Shown piece by piece: positions 8,433 to 18,400 of a DNA stretch of 64,000 bases. Source of the stretch: Vampirovibrio chlorellavorus (GTDB lineage: Bacteria; Cyanobacteriota; Vampirovibrionia; Vampirovibrionales; Vampirovibrionaceae); NCBI RefSeq assembly GCF_003149375.1, contig NZ_QFWH01000002.1, positions 1 to 64,000 of the forward strand, written 5' to 3'. Each line of letters starts with the position of its first letter. Position 1 is the stretch's first letter. A program made the position numbers and the translations under genes. The notes under the pieces were generated by a model that did not search any database, had not been told where the DNA came from, and worked only from the letters and a program-made list of their open reading frames with translations.

Positions 8433-9851
8433 ATGGCGACACAGGATTGGACTGATCAACCGCTCACGGTATTGGGGTTGTCTCGCAGCGGGGCGGCCGT
8501 GGCCCGCTATGTGGCCCAGCGGGGCGGTCGTGTTTTCCTGAGTGAGACCGTTCCAGCGGCCCCGTACAATGAAGCTCTCCGCCATGAGCTGAGCAGTTTG
8601 GGGGTGACCGTGGAAATGGGCGGTCACAGCAAGCAGTGCTTTACCCATGCCAATCTGGTGGTGGTCAGTCCGGGGATTCCGCCCAGCAGCGAGGCCATTG
8701 AGCAACTGCGCCTGAGCGGTAAAACGGTCATTTCCGAGGTGGAGTTCGCCTATCGTCAGGTTCCATCCATTCCCTTGGTGGGCATTACCGGCACCAACGG
8801 AAAGTCCACCACCACCACGCTGGTGTCCTGGATTCTCACTCAGGCGGGCAAGCAGGCCCCGGCTTGCGGCAATATTGGCGTCCCCATCACCGATGTCATT
8901 AACGGGCCGCTCCCCGATTATCTGGTGGCGGAGCTGAGTTCCTTTCAGCTGGAGTTTTCGCCGACCCTGACGGCCAAAGTGGCTGTTTTTACCAACTTCA
9001 AGCCCGATCACCTGGATTGGCACGGCTCTCTGGAAGCCTATCAGGAGGCCAAGCTGAAGTTATTCACCGGCCCGCAATCCCCGGAATGGTCCGTGGTACT
9101 GGCCGATGATCCGGTCAGCCAGCTGATTGCCAGCCGCACCACCAGCAAAATCCTGTGGTTCTCCCGGGATCAGCATCTGGTGGCCCAGTATGCCAACAAG
9201 GCCTATCTGGATGAAAGCCAGACCGTGGTCATTCATTTGGAAGGACAAGCCCCGGTGCGCTTGTTCCCGGTGGATTCCCTGCAACTGATTGGGGATCACA
9301 ACTTCGAGAATGTGCTGGCCAGCGCTTCCGCTGCCCTGTTGCTGGGCATTGAGCCCGTCCTGATTGCCCGGGCCTGTCAGTCCTTTCAGGGGCTGGAGCA
9401 TCGGCTGGAGCGGGTGGATGCGTTGGGGGCCAAGCAAGTGGTCTTCTACAACGATTCCAAGGCTACCAACACCGATGCGGCCATTTCTGCTCTGCGGGCC
9501 TTTAAGAACCGCAAGGTCATCCTGATTGCCGGGGGCTACGACAAAATGACCCCGCTGGATGACTTTGTGACCGCCGCGCAGGCCAACGCCAAGTCCGTCA
9601 TCCTGATAGGGGCGGCCAAGGAGCGCTTTGCCCAGGCCTTTGAAGCCAGTGGATATCACGCCGTGGAATTCGCCGAGGATTTGCCAGCGGCCATTGCCCG
9701 GGGCTATCACCTCAGCGATGGGGAGCCGGTGCTGTTTGCTCCGGCCTGCTCCAGCTTTGACATGTTCAAAAACTTTGAAGAACGGGGCCGGGCCTTTAAG
9801 GCGGGTGTGCAAGCCCTGAAAGCCCAAGTGCAAAATTCGGTGAGATCCTAA
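8433..9851 (+). CDS. murD: UDP-MurNAc-L-alanine--D-glutamate ligase
   Basis: A 472-residue Mur ligase adding D-glutamate to UDP-MurNAc-L-Ala. It has an N-terminal Rossmann-like domain (TVLGLSRSGAAVARY), the P-loop GITGTNGKSTTTTL, FTNFKPDHLDWHGS and the C-terminal NDSKATNTDAAISAL with the conserved Asn-Asp-Ser-Lys. ATG 8433 is preferred because GAAGG sits at workable spacing; another ATG six bases earlier (8427) would touch the same site. ftsW begins three bases after the stop. murC and murB, often neighbours elsewhere, are absent here. Confidence 0.96.
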   Translation: MATQDWTDQPLTVLGLSRSGAAVARYVAQRGGRVFLSETVPAAPYNEALRHELSSLGVTVEMGGHSKQCFTHANLVVVSPGIPPSSEAIEQLRLSGKTVISEVEFAYRQVPSIPLVGITGTNGKSTTTTLVSWILTQAGKQAPACGNIGVPITDVINGPLPDYLVAELSSFQLEFSPTLTAKVAVFTNFKPDHLDWHGSLEAYQEAKLKLFTGPQSPEWSVVLADDPVSQLIASRTTSKILWFSRDQHLVAQYANKAYLDESQTVVIHLEGQAPVRLFPVDSLQLIGDHNFENVLASASAALLLGIEPVLIARACQSFQGLEHRLERVDALGAKQVVFYNDSKATNTDAAISALRAFKNRKVILIAGGYDKMTPLDDFVTAAQANAKSVILIGAAKERFAQAFEASGYHAVEFAEDLPAAIARGYHLSDGEPVLFAPACSSFDMFKNFEERGRAFKAGVQALKAQVQNSVRS

Positions 9852-9854
9852 GCC

Positions 9855-11066
9855 ATGAGTCGAGCCTACGCCCAAGCAGCCTCTCGTTCGGTGAATCCCA
9901 CCCGGTATCGCACTGGCGGTGACTTTGGCCCCGGCGAACGCTTTGGGGATGGCGTTGGCAATGGGGCCCGGGCTGGCGCATTTGATCAGACCCTGATGTA
10001 CACCACGGTGGCTCTGGTGGTGGTGGGACTGGTTTCGGTATTCACGGCCAGCGCCGCTCAGGCCGATTTGGAAACCGGTAACAGTCTGACCTTGCTCTTC
10101 AAGCAATTGATTTCCGCCGTGATTGGCGCTGGGGCGCTGGTCTTTTTCATCGGCTTCCCTTTTGAGCGTCTGAAACGCTTGGCCCGCCCGTTTTCTCTGG
10201 TTTGCGTGGGCCTGTTGCTGATGACCATGTTTATGGGGACGACCGCCAACGGGAGTGAGCGCTGGATTATGCTGCCCTTTGGCTTTCAGTTTCAGCCATC
10301 CGACTTTGCCAAGGTGGGGGCCATTGCCCTGATGGCTCAGGCCACCAGCGAGCGCAGCATCTGGAGCATGGGAAGCTGGTTGAACTTGCTGATGGTGGGG
10401 ATGATGATCGTCCTGATTTTGCAGCAACCCAACCTCAGTGTGACCATGATTTTGGGTATTTTGACCTTTGCCATGATGTTTGTGGCCGGTCTGTCCCGCA
10501 GCATTGTGCTGGGTACTTTGCCCTTTATTGTTTTTCTGGCGTATCAAAAAATTCGCCATACCGAGTATCAGTGGAAACGCATCGTGGGCTGGCTCGATCC
10601 GTGGAAGGACGCCCAGGACGCTGGCTATAACCTCATTCAATCCTACTACGCCATTGGCTCGGGCGGATTGTTCGGGGTGGGGCTGGGTAATTCCATCCAG
10701 AAGCTGTATTACCTGCCCTTTCAGCACACCGACTTTATTTTTTCGGTAATTTGCGAAGAATGGGGCTTTTTCGGGGCGTTGATTGTGATGGGCCTGTTTG
10801 CCTTGCTGGGCTGGCGGGGGTTCACCATCGCCTGGCACTGCCCCAGCCGCTTCGGCAAAATGCTGGCTTTTGGCCTGACTTTGGCCATCGTGTTGCAGGC
10901 CATGATCAACATTAGCGTAACCATCGGCCTGATGCCGGTGACGGGCGTGACCCTGCCCCTGATCAGCTACGGAGGCACCTCCATGATTGTAACCCTGGCC
11001 ATGATTGGCATGCTGCTGAACATTTCCCGCACGCACCCGCTGCCACAACCCCAAGAGGAATTTTAG
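9855..11066 (+). CDS. ftsW: Septal peptidoglycan glycosyltransferase / SEDS protein FtsW
   Basis: A 403-residue SEDS-family protein that polymerises glycan strands from lipid II at the division septum. After a hydrophilic N-terminus of about 45 residues come ten hydrophobic segments with the SEDS motifs NGSERW, FQPSDFAK, GGLFGVGLGNS, the long loop QHTDFIFSVICEEWG and the terminal TGVTLPLISYGGTS. The catalytic Asp lies in the HTDFIFS loop. The position between murD and murG favours FtsW over RodA. The extended polar N-terminus is longer than in E. coli and could carry partner-binding sites. Confidence 0.94.
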   Translation: MSRAYAQAASRSVNPTRYRTGGDFGPGERFGDGVGNGARAGAFDQTLMYTTVALVVVGLVSVFTASAAQADLETGNSLTLLFKQLISAVIGAGALVFFIGFPFERLKRLARPFSLVCVGLLLMTMFMGTTANGSERWIMLPFGFQFQPSDFAKVGAIALMAQATSERSIWSMGSWLNLLMVGMMIVLILQQPNLSVTMILGILTFAMMFVAGLSRSIVLGTLPFIVFLAYQKIRHTEYQWKRIVGWLDPWKDAQDAGYNLIQSYYAIGSGGLFGVGLGNSIQKLYYLPFQHTDFIFSVICEEWGFFGALIVMGLFALLGWRGFTIAWHCPSRFGKMLAFGLTLAIVLQAMINISVTIGLMPVTGVTLPLISYGGTSMIVTLAMIGMLLNISRTHPLPQPQEEF

Positions 11067-11069
11067 GCG

Positions 11070-12215
11070 GTGGACATGCGGCTGGTGGTGACCGGTGGAG
11101 GCACGGGTGGCCATATTTACCCGGCCTTGGCCGTGGCCGAGCTGATGCGGAACGATCCTGCGGTGGCCTCGGTCACTTACATTGGCAAAACCGGGGGGCT
11201 GGAAAGTGAATTGGTGCCGCAGCATGGCATTGAGTTTCTGGGCATCAGTTTCTACGGGATGCCCCGAGGGAAAAGCCCGTTGCTGCCGTTTCGCCTATTG
11301 GTCTGGCTGGCCCGGCTGGAGCAGGCCAAGCGCAAGGCCCGGATGTATTTATCGGAAATCAAACCCCACGTGGTGTTTGGCACGGGCGGCTACGTCAGCG
11401 CCCCGGTGCTGATGGCCGCCCACGACCTGAAGATTCCCTATGTGGTGCATGAGCCGGATGCCAATCCCGGGTTGGTGAACCGGCTGATGGGCAGACAGGC
11501 GGCCGTGATTACCACCAGCTTTACGGAGGGGGCCGAATTGCTTCGTTACAGGCCCACTCAGGAGATTCTGGTGACCGGCAACCCCATTCGGGGGAGCATT
11601 GGGACGCTGTCCCGCCCGGAGGCTCAGAAGCTACTGGGGCTGGACTGGCCTGAAGACAAGAAAGTGCTGTTGGTGACTGGCGGTTCTCAGGGGGCCCGGC
11701 GGATCAATCTGGCCGTGGTGGAAGCCTTGCCCCGCTTGCTGGATGAATTGGGGCTGGCGGTCATTCATATTACCGGCAAAAAGCTGTATGACGAAACCAT
11801 GGAGGCGCTGGATGCGCTCGATCCTGCCCTGAAAAGCCATGCCTGCTATCAGGTGCGCCCTTATTCCGGGGAGATGGCCGCCCTGCTGGCCGTGGCCGAT
11901 GTGGCCCTTTGTCGGGCCGGTTCACTCAGTTTGTCCGAGATGTACGTGTGTGGCGTGCCTACCATCTTGGTGCCCTACCCGCATGCCGCCGCTGATCATC
12001 AGCGCAAGAACGCTCAGGCTTCCGTCAGGGCCGAGGCCTCGGTGATGATTGAGGACGCCGAGTGTACGGGGGCATCCTTGTTTCAGGAAATTAGCGGGCT
12101 ACTGAAAAATCCGCACCGTTTATTGGCCATGAAGTCCGCTGCCATTGGCTTGGGACACCCGGATGCCACCAGCCAAATCGTGAGTGGTCTGAAAAAAATT
12201 GCCCATTTTCCGTAA
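11070..12215 (+). CDS. murG: Lipid II synthase (UDP-GlcNAc transferase) MurG
   Basis: A 381-residue GT28 enzyme that adds GlcNAc to lipid I at the inner face of the membrane. The N-terminal glycine-rich GGGTGGHIYPALAVAE, the VFGTGGYVSAPV motif, VTGGSQGARRIN and the UDP-GlcNAc pocket CRAGSLSLSEM followed by PYPHAAADHQ are all present. GTG 11070 or ATG 11076 may start translation; both begin just before the first strand. It is the last gene of the operon. Instead of the murC-murB-ftsQ-ftsA-ftsZ genes common in other phyla, the next gene is tRNA-Gln. Confidence 0.96.
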   Translation: MDMRLVVTGGGTGGHIYPALAVAELMRNDPAVASVTYIGKTGGLESELVPQHGIEFLGISFYGMPRGKSPLLPFRLLVWLARLEQAKRKARMYLSEIKPHVVFGTGGYVSAPVLMAAHDLKIPYVVHEPDANPGLVNRLMGRQAAVITTSFTEGAELLRYRPTQEILVTGNPIRGSIGTLSRPEAQKLLGLDWPEDKKVLLVTGGSQGARRINLAVVEALPRLLDELGLAVIHITGKKLYDETMEALDALDPALKSHACYQVRPYSGEMAALLAVADVALCRAGSLSLSEMYVCGVPTILVPYPHAAADHQRKNAQASVRAEASVMIEDAECTGASLFQEISGLLKNPHRLLAMKSAAIGLGHPDATSQIVSGLKKIAHFP

Positions 12216-12232
12216 AAGTTGCGCAAAGGCAC

Positions 12233-12261
12233 TTGATCCCGGATGACCCTCTGGATAGAAT
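12233..12261 (+). promoter_or_regulatory. Sigma-70 type promoter for tRNA-Gln
   Basis: TTGATC (12233-12238) and TAGAAT (12256-12261) are separated by exactly 17 bases and lie just upstream of the tRNA, giving a start about 20 bases before the mature 5' end. Confidence 0.75.
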
Positions 12262-12289
12262 GTTAAAACTTTCAATCAATCAGTTTGAT

Positions 12290-12361
12290 TGGGGCGTCGC
12301 CAAGCGGTAAGGCACCTGGTTTTGGTCCAGGCATTCAGAGGTTCGAATCCTTTCGCCCCAG
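12290..12361 (+). tRNA. tRNA-Gln (TTG anticodon)
   Basis: It folds as a 72-base cloverleaf starting with T at position 1, as bacterial tRNA-Gln does: acceptor TGGGGCG pairs with CGCCCCA, the anticodon loop is TTTTGGT with anticodon TTG, and the T-loop is GGTTCGAATCC. G73 is followed by CTT, so CCA is not encoded and must be added after transcription. Confidence 0.95.
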
Positions 12362-12367
12362 CTTTTT

Positions 12368-12400
12368 AAAAAAGCCTTTGGTTTTGCCAAAGGCTTTTTT
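12368..12400 (+). terminator. Terminator after tRNA-Gln
   Basis: A 14-bp stem AAAAAAGCCTTTGG / CCAAAGGCTTTTTT with a 5-base loop and T-run. The matching A-run makes it usable in both directions, so it may also end the minus-strand PL7 gene. Confidence 0.9.
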
Positions 12401-12423
12401 GTGACTGATTAAGATATTGGGGT

Positions 12424-13545
12424 TTACTTTTTAGCAGGCTGTTCAGTTTGCTCCTGATCGGCCTGAGGCTCAGCGTTGGGCGTTTCTGCCCCTTTGCTGA
12501 TGTTTAATGCGTTGAAGGTTGCCTTGGCGCCTTCCGAGCTGCCGCCTTCATTATCTTGTAAGTAGACTCCGGCTTTGAAGTACATGTCACTGTTATTGAA
12601 ACTGGGGTCGAGTTTGACTTTGGTTGTTCTTCCATTCACGCTAAGCCCTGCCGTGCCATCCGGGGTCACGTCGATGTTGTAGTTGAATTTCTGACCCTTG
12701 GGCACATTCTCTGCCAGGACATAGCGTTGACGCCCGGCGCTGGGGGAATTACTCTCCAGGACGCTGGCTTCCACGGTTCCGTTTTCCCAGTGGAGCATAA
12801 TGGGAGGGCGGCCTGAGCCTCCCCGTTGATGCAATTGACCTACAGACACTTTGCCGTTTGAGGGGGTTTGATCCACAGAAAGTGTGGCGGACAGGCTACG
12901 CGGGCCTGAACTCATTTTCCACCCCTGGGCCTCACCCAGTTCGCTGCGGGTGGTATCGGAGTTTGCGCTGGTTGCCCCGTTCACCGGGGAGAAAAAGGTA
13001 AGCGCCCCATTTTCCTGTCTGAAATAAGGGCTTTGATAGCTGTTCAGGTCTTTGCCCTGCACCATATCCGGCCTTCCTTCCTGACCCGTGGGGAGCATGA
13101 GTTTAAAGCCAGACAGGTCCGTGATGCCGGATGCACCACCTGGATTGCCGTTTGGTGCGCCTTGCTGAACAGCGTTTGGCTGTCCGGCTGACGGTTGGGC
13201 GCTTGCCTGTCCGGCTGACGTTTGGGCGTTTGGCTGCCCCGCTGACTGGGCGGTGCCTGGTCTCACGGATGATGGGGCATAGCCATTTAATACCTGGCTT
13301 CTGCCTTGTTGGGCCAATAATTGTGACAGTACCGCAAAGGGATCACCCTGGCCCGGGTCAACGCTGCCAAGGTTAGGTGTCGCATTGGTGGTAGAAGCAC
13401 CGCCGCCACGACCTGAGCTGAAAAGCCTGAGCATACTGGATTGTTGCATGATATTTGCAATCATGGAGAAAAAACTGAACATATCGTCCACCCGTTGTGG
13501 GGATGGCTGGAAATTATTCACTAGGCTGACACGGTTGGCACCCAT
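12424..13545 (-). CDS. Polysaccharide lyase family 7 (alginate-lyase type) protein
   Basis: A 373-residue protein. Residues about 140-350 match the PL7 jelly-roll lyases, which cleave uronate polymers (alginate, polyglucuronate) by beta-elimination. The three family motifs are present: RSEL (200-203), QLH in place of the usual QIH/QVH (237-239) and YFKAGVYLQ (322-330), giving Arg200, Gln237, His239 and Tyr328 as likely catalytic residues. Residues 90-140 are a Gln/Ser/Ala/Pro repeat (SAGQPNAQ-like). There is no classical signal peptide, although a hydrophobic MFSFFSMIANIM lies at 22-33. ATG 13545 follows GAGGAT. Substrate is not predictable from sequence alone; algal or bacterial exopolysaccharide is plausible. 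Confidence 0.8.
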   Translation of the reverse strand: MGANRVSLVNNFQPSPQRVDDMFSFFSMIANIMQQSSMLRLFSSGRGGGASTTNATPNLGSVDPGQGDPFAVLSQLLAQQGRSQVLNGYAPSSVRPGTAQSAGQPNAQTSAGQASAQPSAGQPNAVQQGAPNGNPGGASGITDLSGFKLMLPTGQEGRPDMVQGKDLNSYQSPYFRQENGALTFFSPVNGATSANSDTTRSELGEAQGWKMSSGPRSLSATLSVDQTPSNGKVSVGQLHQRGGSGRPPIMLHWENGTVEASVLESNSPSAGRQRYVLAENVPKGQKFNYNIDVTPDGTAGLSVNGRTTKVKLDPSFNNSDMYFKAGVYLQDNEGGSSEGAKATFNALNISKGAETPNAEPQADQEQTEQPAKK

Positions 13546-13938
13546 GTGTGGATAATCCTCTTCATTTGCTAAAAGACCATGATGATAGGGCGCTGGTTTT
13601 CACAACACTTCCGAGAATGCGCATGAAGCATTCTGCAGGGTGAAGGACCGTCGATTGGTGACTTGGCTGAACGAATTGCGCCACAACAATAAGGGGTGTT
13701 TAACCCGCAGGGGTCGAACACAGCGCCTCACTGATTCTTGCAATAAAATAAAAACAAACAATAGAAAAAGATTGATCTTGGCTTTTTCGGGCCATTTCCA
13801 TTTCTTGCTTTTGTTTAGAGGGTGGTACGTTACAAGTCGAGTGAATTCATGGCAACAAAATCGGGTCGGCTGTTTTTATGCGAATACATGTGATTTGAGT
13901 GATTCAGATCGCTTTGGGGGACACGAGTATTTAGGGGT
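13546..13938. other. Intergenic region between divergent genes
   Basis: 393 bases, AT-rich around 13735-13770 (runs of A separated by C/T). It should hold promoters for both the PL7 gene and the helix-rich protein, but I see no clear -35/-10 pair. The open frame across 13640-13951 has basic, atypical composition and is not considered a gene. Confidence 0.4.
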
Positions 13939-15483
13939 ATGGCGACTGTGAGCTATCACGTCAACGCAGCCAATGGCTATGGATTGCAACCGGATCCGGT
14001 GACGGGTCAGTTACCCGTATTGCCGGGGGTTCCAGCGGGCTCGGGTGCGCAATATGTGGATTTGACGGGTCAGGCCTATCAGAGCGCATCGGGTACGCCG
14101 GTTACCCCACAAAATCTGATTACCCGGATGGACCAGGGGGCCAAGACCTCCAGCACGTCCAGTACGGGACTGGCCTTGACTTCCGAGTTGGCCGGGGCGA
14201 CTCCCTACGTTCAACCGTCCGGGGCATGGCAGAGCAAAGCCATTCCGGCTTCCGGCTTCTCTGCCGTGACACCTGCTGTCAGTGGCGGGCCCTCCAAGGA
14301 CGAAGGCAAGGCCGAGGAAAGCCGGGGAAAAAGCGAGGAGTCACGGGCGCAGAGGGATATGCCCGGCGTTCAGGATTCCGGGGATTCTCCCGGCAAAGCG
14401 GCCAAGGAAGGTATGCAGGGTGTCAAACAGGAATTGGTGAACGCTGGAAAGGAACTGATGGGTTCCCCGGAAGCAGGCCAGATTCAGCAGTTGACCCAGT
14501 CGCTCAGTCAGCAGAGCCAGCAGCTTTCCCAGATTGAAAAAATCTCCAAGCAATCCAAAATGCTGGATAAAAGCTCCAAAATGCAGGACAAGGCCAGCAC
14601 GATTCTGGACAAAATTGGCATGACGCTGGAAAAAACTGGCGAAGCCCTGAGCAACGCGGGTCAGGGGATGATTTCCAGCGGGCAGTCCATGTTGTCCAAT
14701 CCCTTTACGGCTGCGGCGGGTGCGGCCCTGATTGCCGCCGGTACCGCCCTGAAAATTGCCGGACTGGCTATGAAAGCCGCCGGAAAGGCCATGCAGGCGG
14801 CGGCCAAGGCCTTGGCTAAAATTGCCAAAGTGCTGTCTAAAATTGTTGAAACCCTGATGAAGGTTTTAAACAAAATTATGGACAAGCTGAACAAAGTGCT
14901 GGGCAATATCAGCAAGCGACTGAAAGATTTATTGAACCGCGTGCGGGCCAAGCTCAAATTGAACGGGGCTGGCGGCGGAAATTCGCTGGAAGCGGGCAAG
15001 GGCATGGGCTCTAAATTGTCCCCCGGCGGGGCTAAACCGTCCGCCAAGGTGGAAGCCGCCGCTGATGTGAAAGCCCCCGGTAAAAAAGTAGAACCGGCTG
15101 GAAAGCCAGGTCAAGGCAAGGCACAGTCTGCCCCGGATGAGGAGTCATCGGGTGGATTCGGCAGCTTTGTGAAAGAAACGGCCACTGATCTGGCCATAAA
15201 TCAGGCCGTGAACATGGGCACACAGGCCCTGAGTAACAAAATGAGCGGGCGGGCTACCGCTGGCTCAGCGGATGAGATGGTGGATGCGGCTCAGGCGAGC
15301 ATGGCTCCTGCTATTCCTTTGCCGGGCATGGGGCTACCGATGCCGTCCGCAGGCGGGTTTACCGCCACCAGTCAGCAATCCGTTTTACCGGCGGTGGGCG
15401 GTGCATTTCCCATTCCCGGGGCCGGGTTTGGCCCGCAGTCCTTTCCACAGCCATTTCAGCCGCCCATTCGGCAAGTGGGTTAA
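13939..15483 (+). CDS. Ala/Lys-rich amphipathic-helix protein, unknown function
   Basis: A 514-residue protein with three parts. Residues 1-115 are polar and Gly/Ser/Thr-rich; 115-250 are charged and Gln-rich with heptad-like coiled-coil segments (QQLSQIEKISKQSKMLDK). Residues about 253-336 form an unbroken helix-forming stretch, first Ala/Gly-rich (AAAGAALIAAGTALKIAG), then Lys/Leu/Ile-rich with strong amphipathic periodicity (LAKIAKVLSKIVETLMKVLN). The rest is Gly/Pro-rich. There is no signal peptide. The layout recalls pore-forming or translocator proteins with a coiled coil followed by a hydrophobic hairpin, but I recognise no family. The Shine-Dalgarno (GGGG) is unusually close to the ATG. 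Its stop overlaps that of the convergent helicase gene. Confidence 0.75.
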   Translation: MATVSYHVNAANGYGLQPDPVTGQLPVLPGVPAGSGAQYVDLTGQAYQSASGTPVTPQNLITRMDQGAKTSSTSSTGLALTSELAGATPYVQPSGAWQSKAIPASGFSAVTPAVSGGPSKDEGKAEESRGKSEESRAQRDMPGVQDSGDSPGKAAKEGMQGVKQELVNAGKELMGSPEAGQIQQLTQSLSQQSQQLSQIEKISKQSKMLDKSSKMQDKASTILDKIGMTLEKTGEALSNAGQGMISSGQSMLSNPFTAAAGAALIAAGTALKIAGLAMKAAGKAMQAAAKALAKIAKVLSKIVETLMKVLNKIMDKLNKVLGNISKRLKDLLNRVRAKLKLNGAGGGNSLEAGKGMGSKLSPGGAKPSAKVEAAADVKAPGKKVEPAGKPGQGKAQSAPDEESSGGFGSFVKETATDLAINQAVNMGTQALSNKMSGRATAGSADEMVDAAQASMAPAIPLPGMGLPMPSAGGFTATSQQSVLPAVGGAFPIPGAGFGPQSFPQPFQPPIRQVG

Positions 15484-18400
15484 AAGTCGGGCGATAGAAT
15501 CTCTTTGAGATCCTCAAACGAGAGCATTTTACCCACGGAGCGATCGGCGGCGATGATGGAATCCACCAGATCCCGCTTGCGATCCTGGAGCTTGAGAATT
15601 TTTTCTTCCACGGTGCCCTTGGTAATCAGTCGGTAGACGAACACGGTCTTGGTCTGTCCAATCCGGTGAGCCCGGTCGCTGGCCTGATCTTCCGCAGAGG
15701 GGTTCCACCACGGATCGTAGTGAATGACATAATCGGCCCCAGTCAGGTTTAAGCCCGTACCCCCGGCCTTCAGGCTCATCAGGAAAATGGGAATGGAATC
15801 ATCGTTGTTAAAGCGATCCACCATTACGTGGCGATCCCGGCTTTCCCCGGTCAGGTATTCGTATTTAATGCCCTTTTTATCCAGCCAGGTGCGAATGATT
15901 TTAAGCATTTCCACAAACTGGCTGAACAGCAGAATACGGTGCCCTTCGCTGATCACTTCCTCGATCATGTCCTTCAGGGCATCGAATTTGCCGGAATCCT
16001 TCAATCCGCCGGACAATTCCTCGCCCATAAGTTGCGGGTGACAGCAAATTTGCCGCAGTCGCAACAGGGCCGCAAAAATGGAATTGGTGGAGCCGCCCAC
16101 GCCTTTTTCGGCCACGTTGGCAAACACTTCTTCCTTGGTTTTTTCCAGCACTTCCAGATACAGTTCCCGCTGGGCTTCGGTCAGTTCGCAGTACTGTACC
16201 GCTTCAATCTTGGGTGGCAGATCTTTGGCCACGTCCTGTTTCAGGCGGCGCAGCATGAACGGGAAAACCTGCTTTTTCAGGCGACGCTCAGCGTCCCGGT
16301 TGCCCCGTTCTTCAATGGGGAACACGTAGCGGTACTTGAAATCGTCCTTGTCGTACAAGAAGTTGGGCATCAGGAAATCAAAGACGGACCACAGCTCCAT
16401 CAGGCGGTTTTCTACCGGGGTACCGGACAAAGCCAGTCGGTGAGAGGCTTGTAATGCTTTGCTGGCGGCTGCCGTCTGCGATTCGTAGTTCTTGATATTC
16501 TGCGATTCATCCAGAATGACGTAGCGGAACGGGTATTCCTTCAAGGCCCGAATATCCCGGCGCATCAGGGCGTAGCTGGTAATGACCGCGTCGGCCTCTT
16601 TAATTTTTTTGTATTGCACATGGCGATCGCTGCCGGTCAGGTTGACCACCGACAATTCCGGGGTAAACTTGGCGATTTCGTTCACCCAGTTGTACACCAC
16701 CGAAGTGGGACAAATGATCAGCGACGGCATGTGGCCATCCTGATTTTTGGCGTGTTGCAGCAGCACCAGCGTTTGCAGGGTTTTACCCAAGCCCATGTCA
16801 TCGGCCAAAATGCCGTTGAGGCCGTAAGAATACAGGAACCACAGCCAGTTGAACCCGGCCTTCTGGTATGGGCGTAATTCGGCCTGCACTTGCGGCGGCT
16901 TCTCGATTTCTTCCATGGAAGTCTGGGAGGAAATCACGCTCCAGAACTTGGAGAATTTCTTGCTGAGATCCAGCTCAATGCCCTGATCCACCAATTCGGC
17001 AATTAGCCCGGCCCGGAAGGTCTGGATTTGGTAGGTATCCTGATCGATATTCTCGGCATCGAAGAATTGCAAGGTTTTGGTGATGTGTAAAATGGCGGCC
17101 AGTGGAATTTCAATGTAGCCCACATCCTTCATAAAGAAGTATTTTTTTCCCTGCATCAGGTGGCGTTGCACTTCATCCAGGGTCATTTCCTTGTCCCCGA
17201 TGATGCAATCAATCTTCAGGATGAACAAATCCACGGTCTGGGCAAACTCAATGCGACCCCGCAGCTTGAGGGGATGATCAGAGGCCTTCAGCGACTTCAT
17301 GTCGTTTTCAAACTTGGCCTTCCAGGCATCCTGCTCCTGCTCCATGCGGCTTTTCAGGGTCAGGTTGTAAAAGTCGATGGCCTCATCGCCTTCGGCGAAA
17401 AAGTGGTTGGTCTGTAAGGGTTGCAAACCGGCGTCCAGCAGTTCCTGATAGGCGTCATGCTCGCTTTCAATGTCCCGTTTGACCCAGTAGATGTTCTCGT
17501 TTTCTTTTTTCTTGTCTTTCTTGGTGATCATGACATACGGGGTTTCGGGGGCCTTTTTACTGAAGGGCACCTTCACGCCATCGTAGTCAAAATCCAGGCT
17601 GACCCGAATTTTCAGGGTGGCCTCATCCAGCAGTTCCACGGTGACTATTTTGGTGGGCGGTCTTTTCTTGAGATCCACCTGATGCACAATGTCCGCCAGA
17701 TCCATGTCCACCACTTTGCGCAGTTGAGGCAGATCTTCGTACATAAACTTGCCGCCGTCGGCATCTTTAATGTCCGTAAAGCTGGATTTGGTCAGGTGAT
17801 TGGGCAGATCCGACAACTTGTTGGAGAGTGGGTAAATGCGATTTTTGTACAGCCCCCAGGGCACATCTCGGCCAAACAGGGTGATTTCTTCCAGCGGGTA
17901 GGCGTCATAGGGTTCCTGACGAATCCAGTGCAGCGACACCAGCACGTTACCGGCCATGGAGACATTCACGGACATCAGCAAAAACAGGGGATCATGCTCA
18001 AAAGCCAGTCGCTGACCGTTGGTGTTGCTGACTTCTTCCACTTGGGACAGCAACTGCATCAGGTTGTCGCCTTCCGCCACCGGGATATTAAACCAGCCGT
18101 GATCCGGCTTGCCTTTGGCGTATTTCAGAATGAACTGAACGGTGGTGATTTCCCGCTTCTGGACTTTGCTAAAGCTGTCTTCCCCTTGCCGGTTGCCCTG
18201 ATCCAGGGCCTGTTGCAAGACTTTTTCCAGATTGTGGATGATTTTGCCGCTGGCCCGATCTTCCACCTTAATGCCAATTTGCTTGGGCTTGTGGTGCTTG
18301 TCCGGCTTGATGATGAAGCGGTAACTGCCTTCAAAGCTGCTGGAGTCTAGCACGGTGACCAGCTCATCCTCAATGGGCAGGCGGTAATACTTTTGCCAGT

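Noticed and set aside
9060-11225. Minus-strand frame of about 720 codons
   Set aside because: It runs antisense through murD, ftsW and the start of murG and is rich in His/Gln/Gly, typical of a shadow of GC-rich coding DNA.
17421-18350. Plus-strand frame of about 300 codons
   Set aside because: Antisense to the SNF2 helicase, with no ribosome-binding site or motif.
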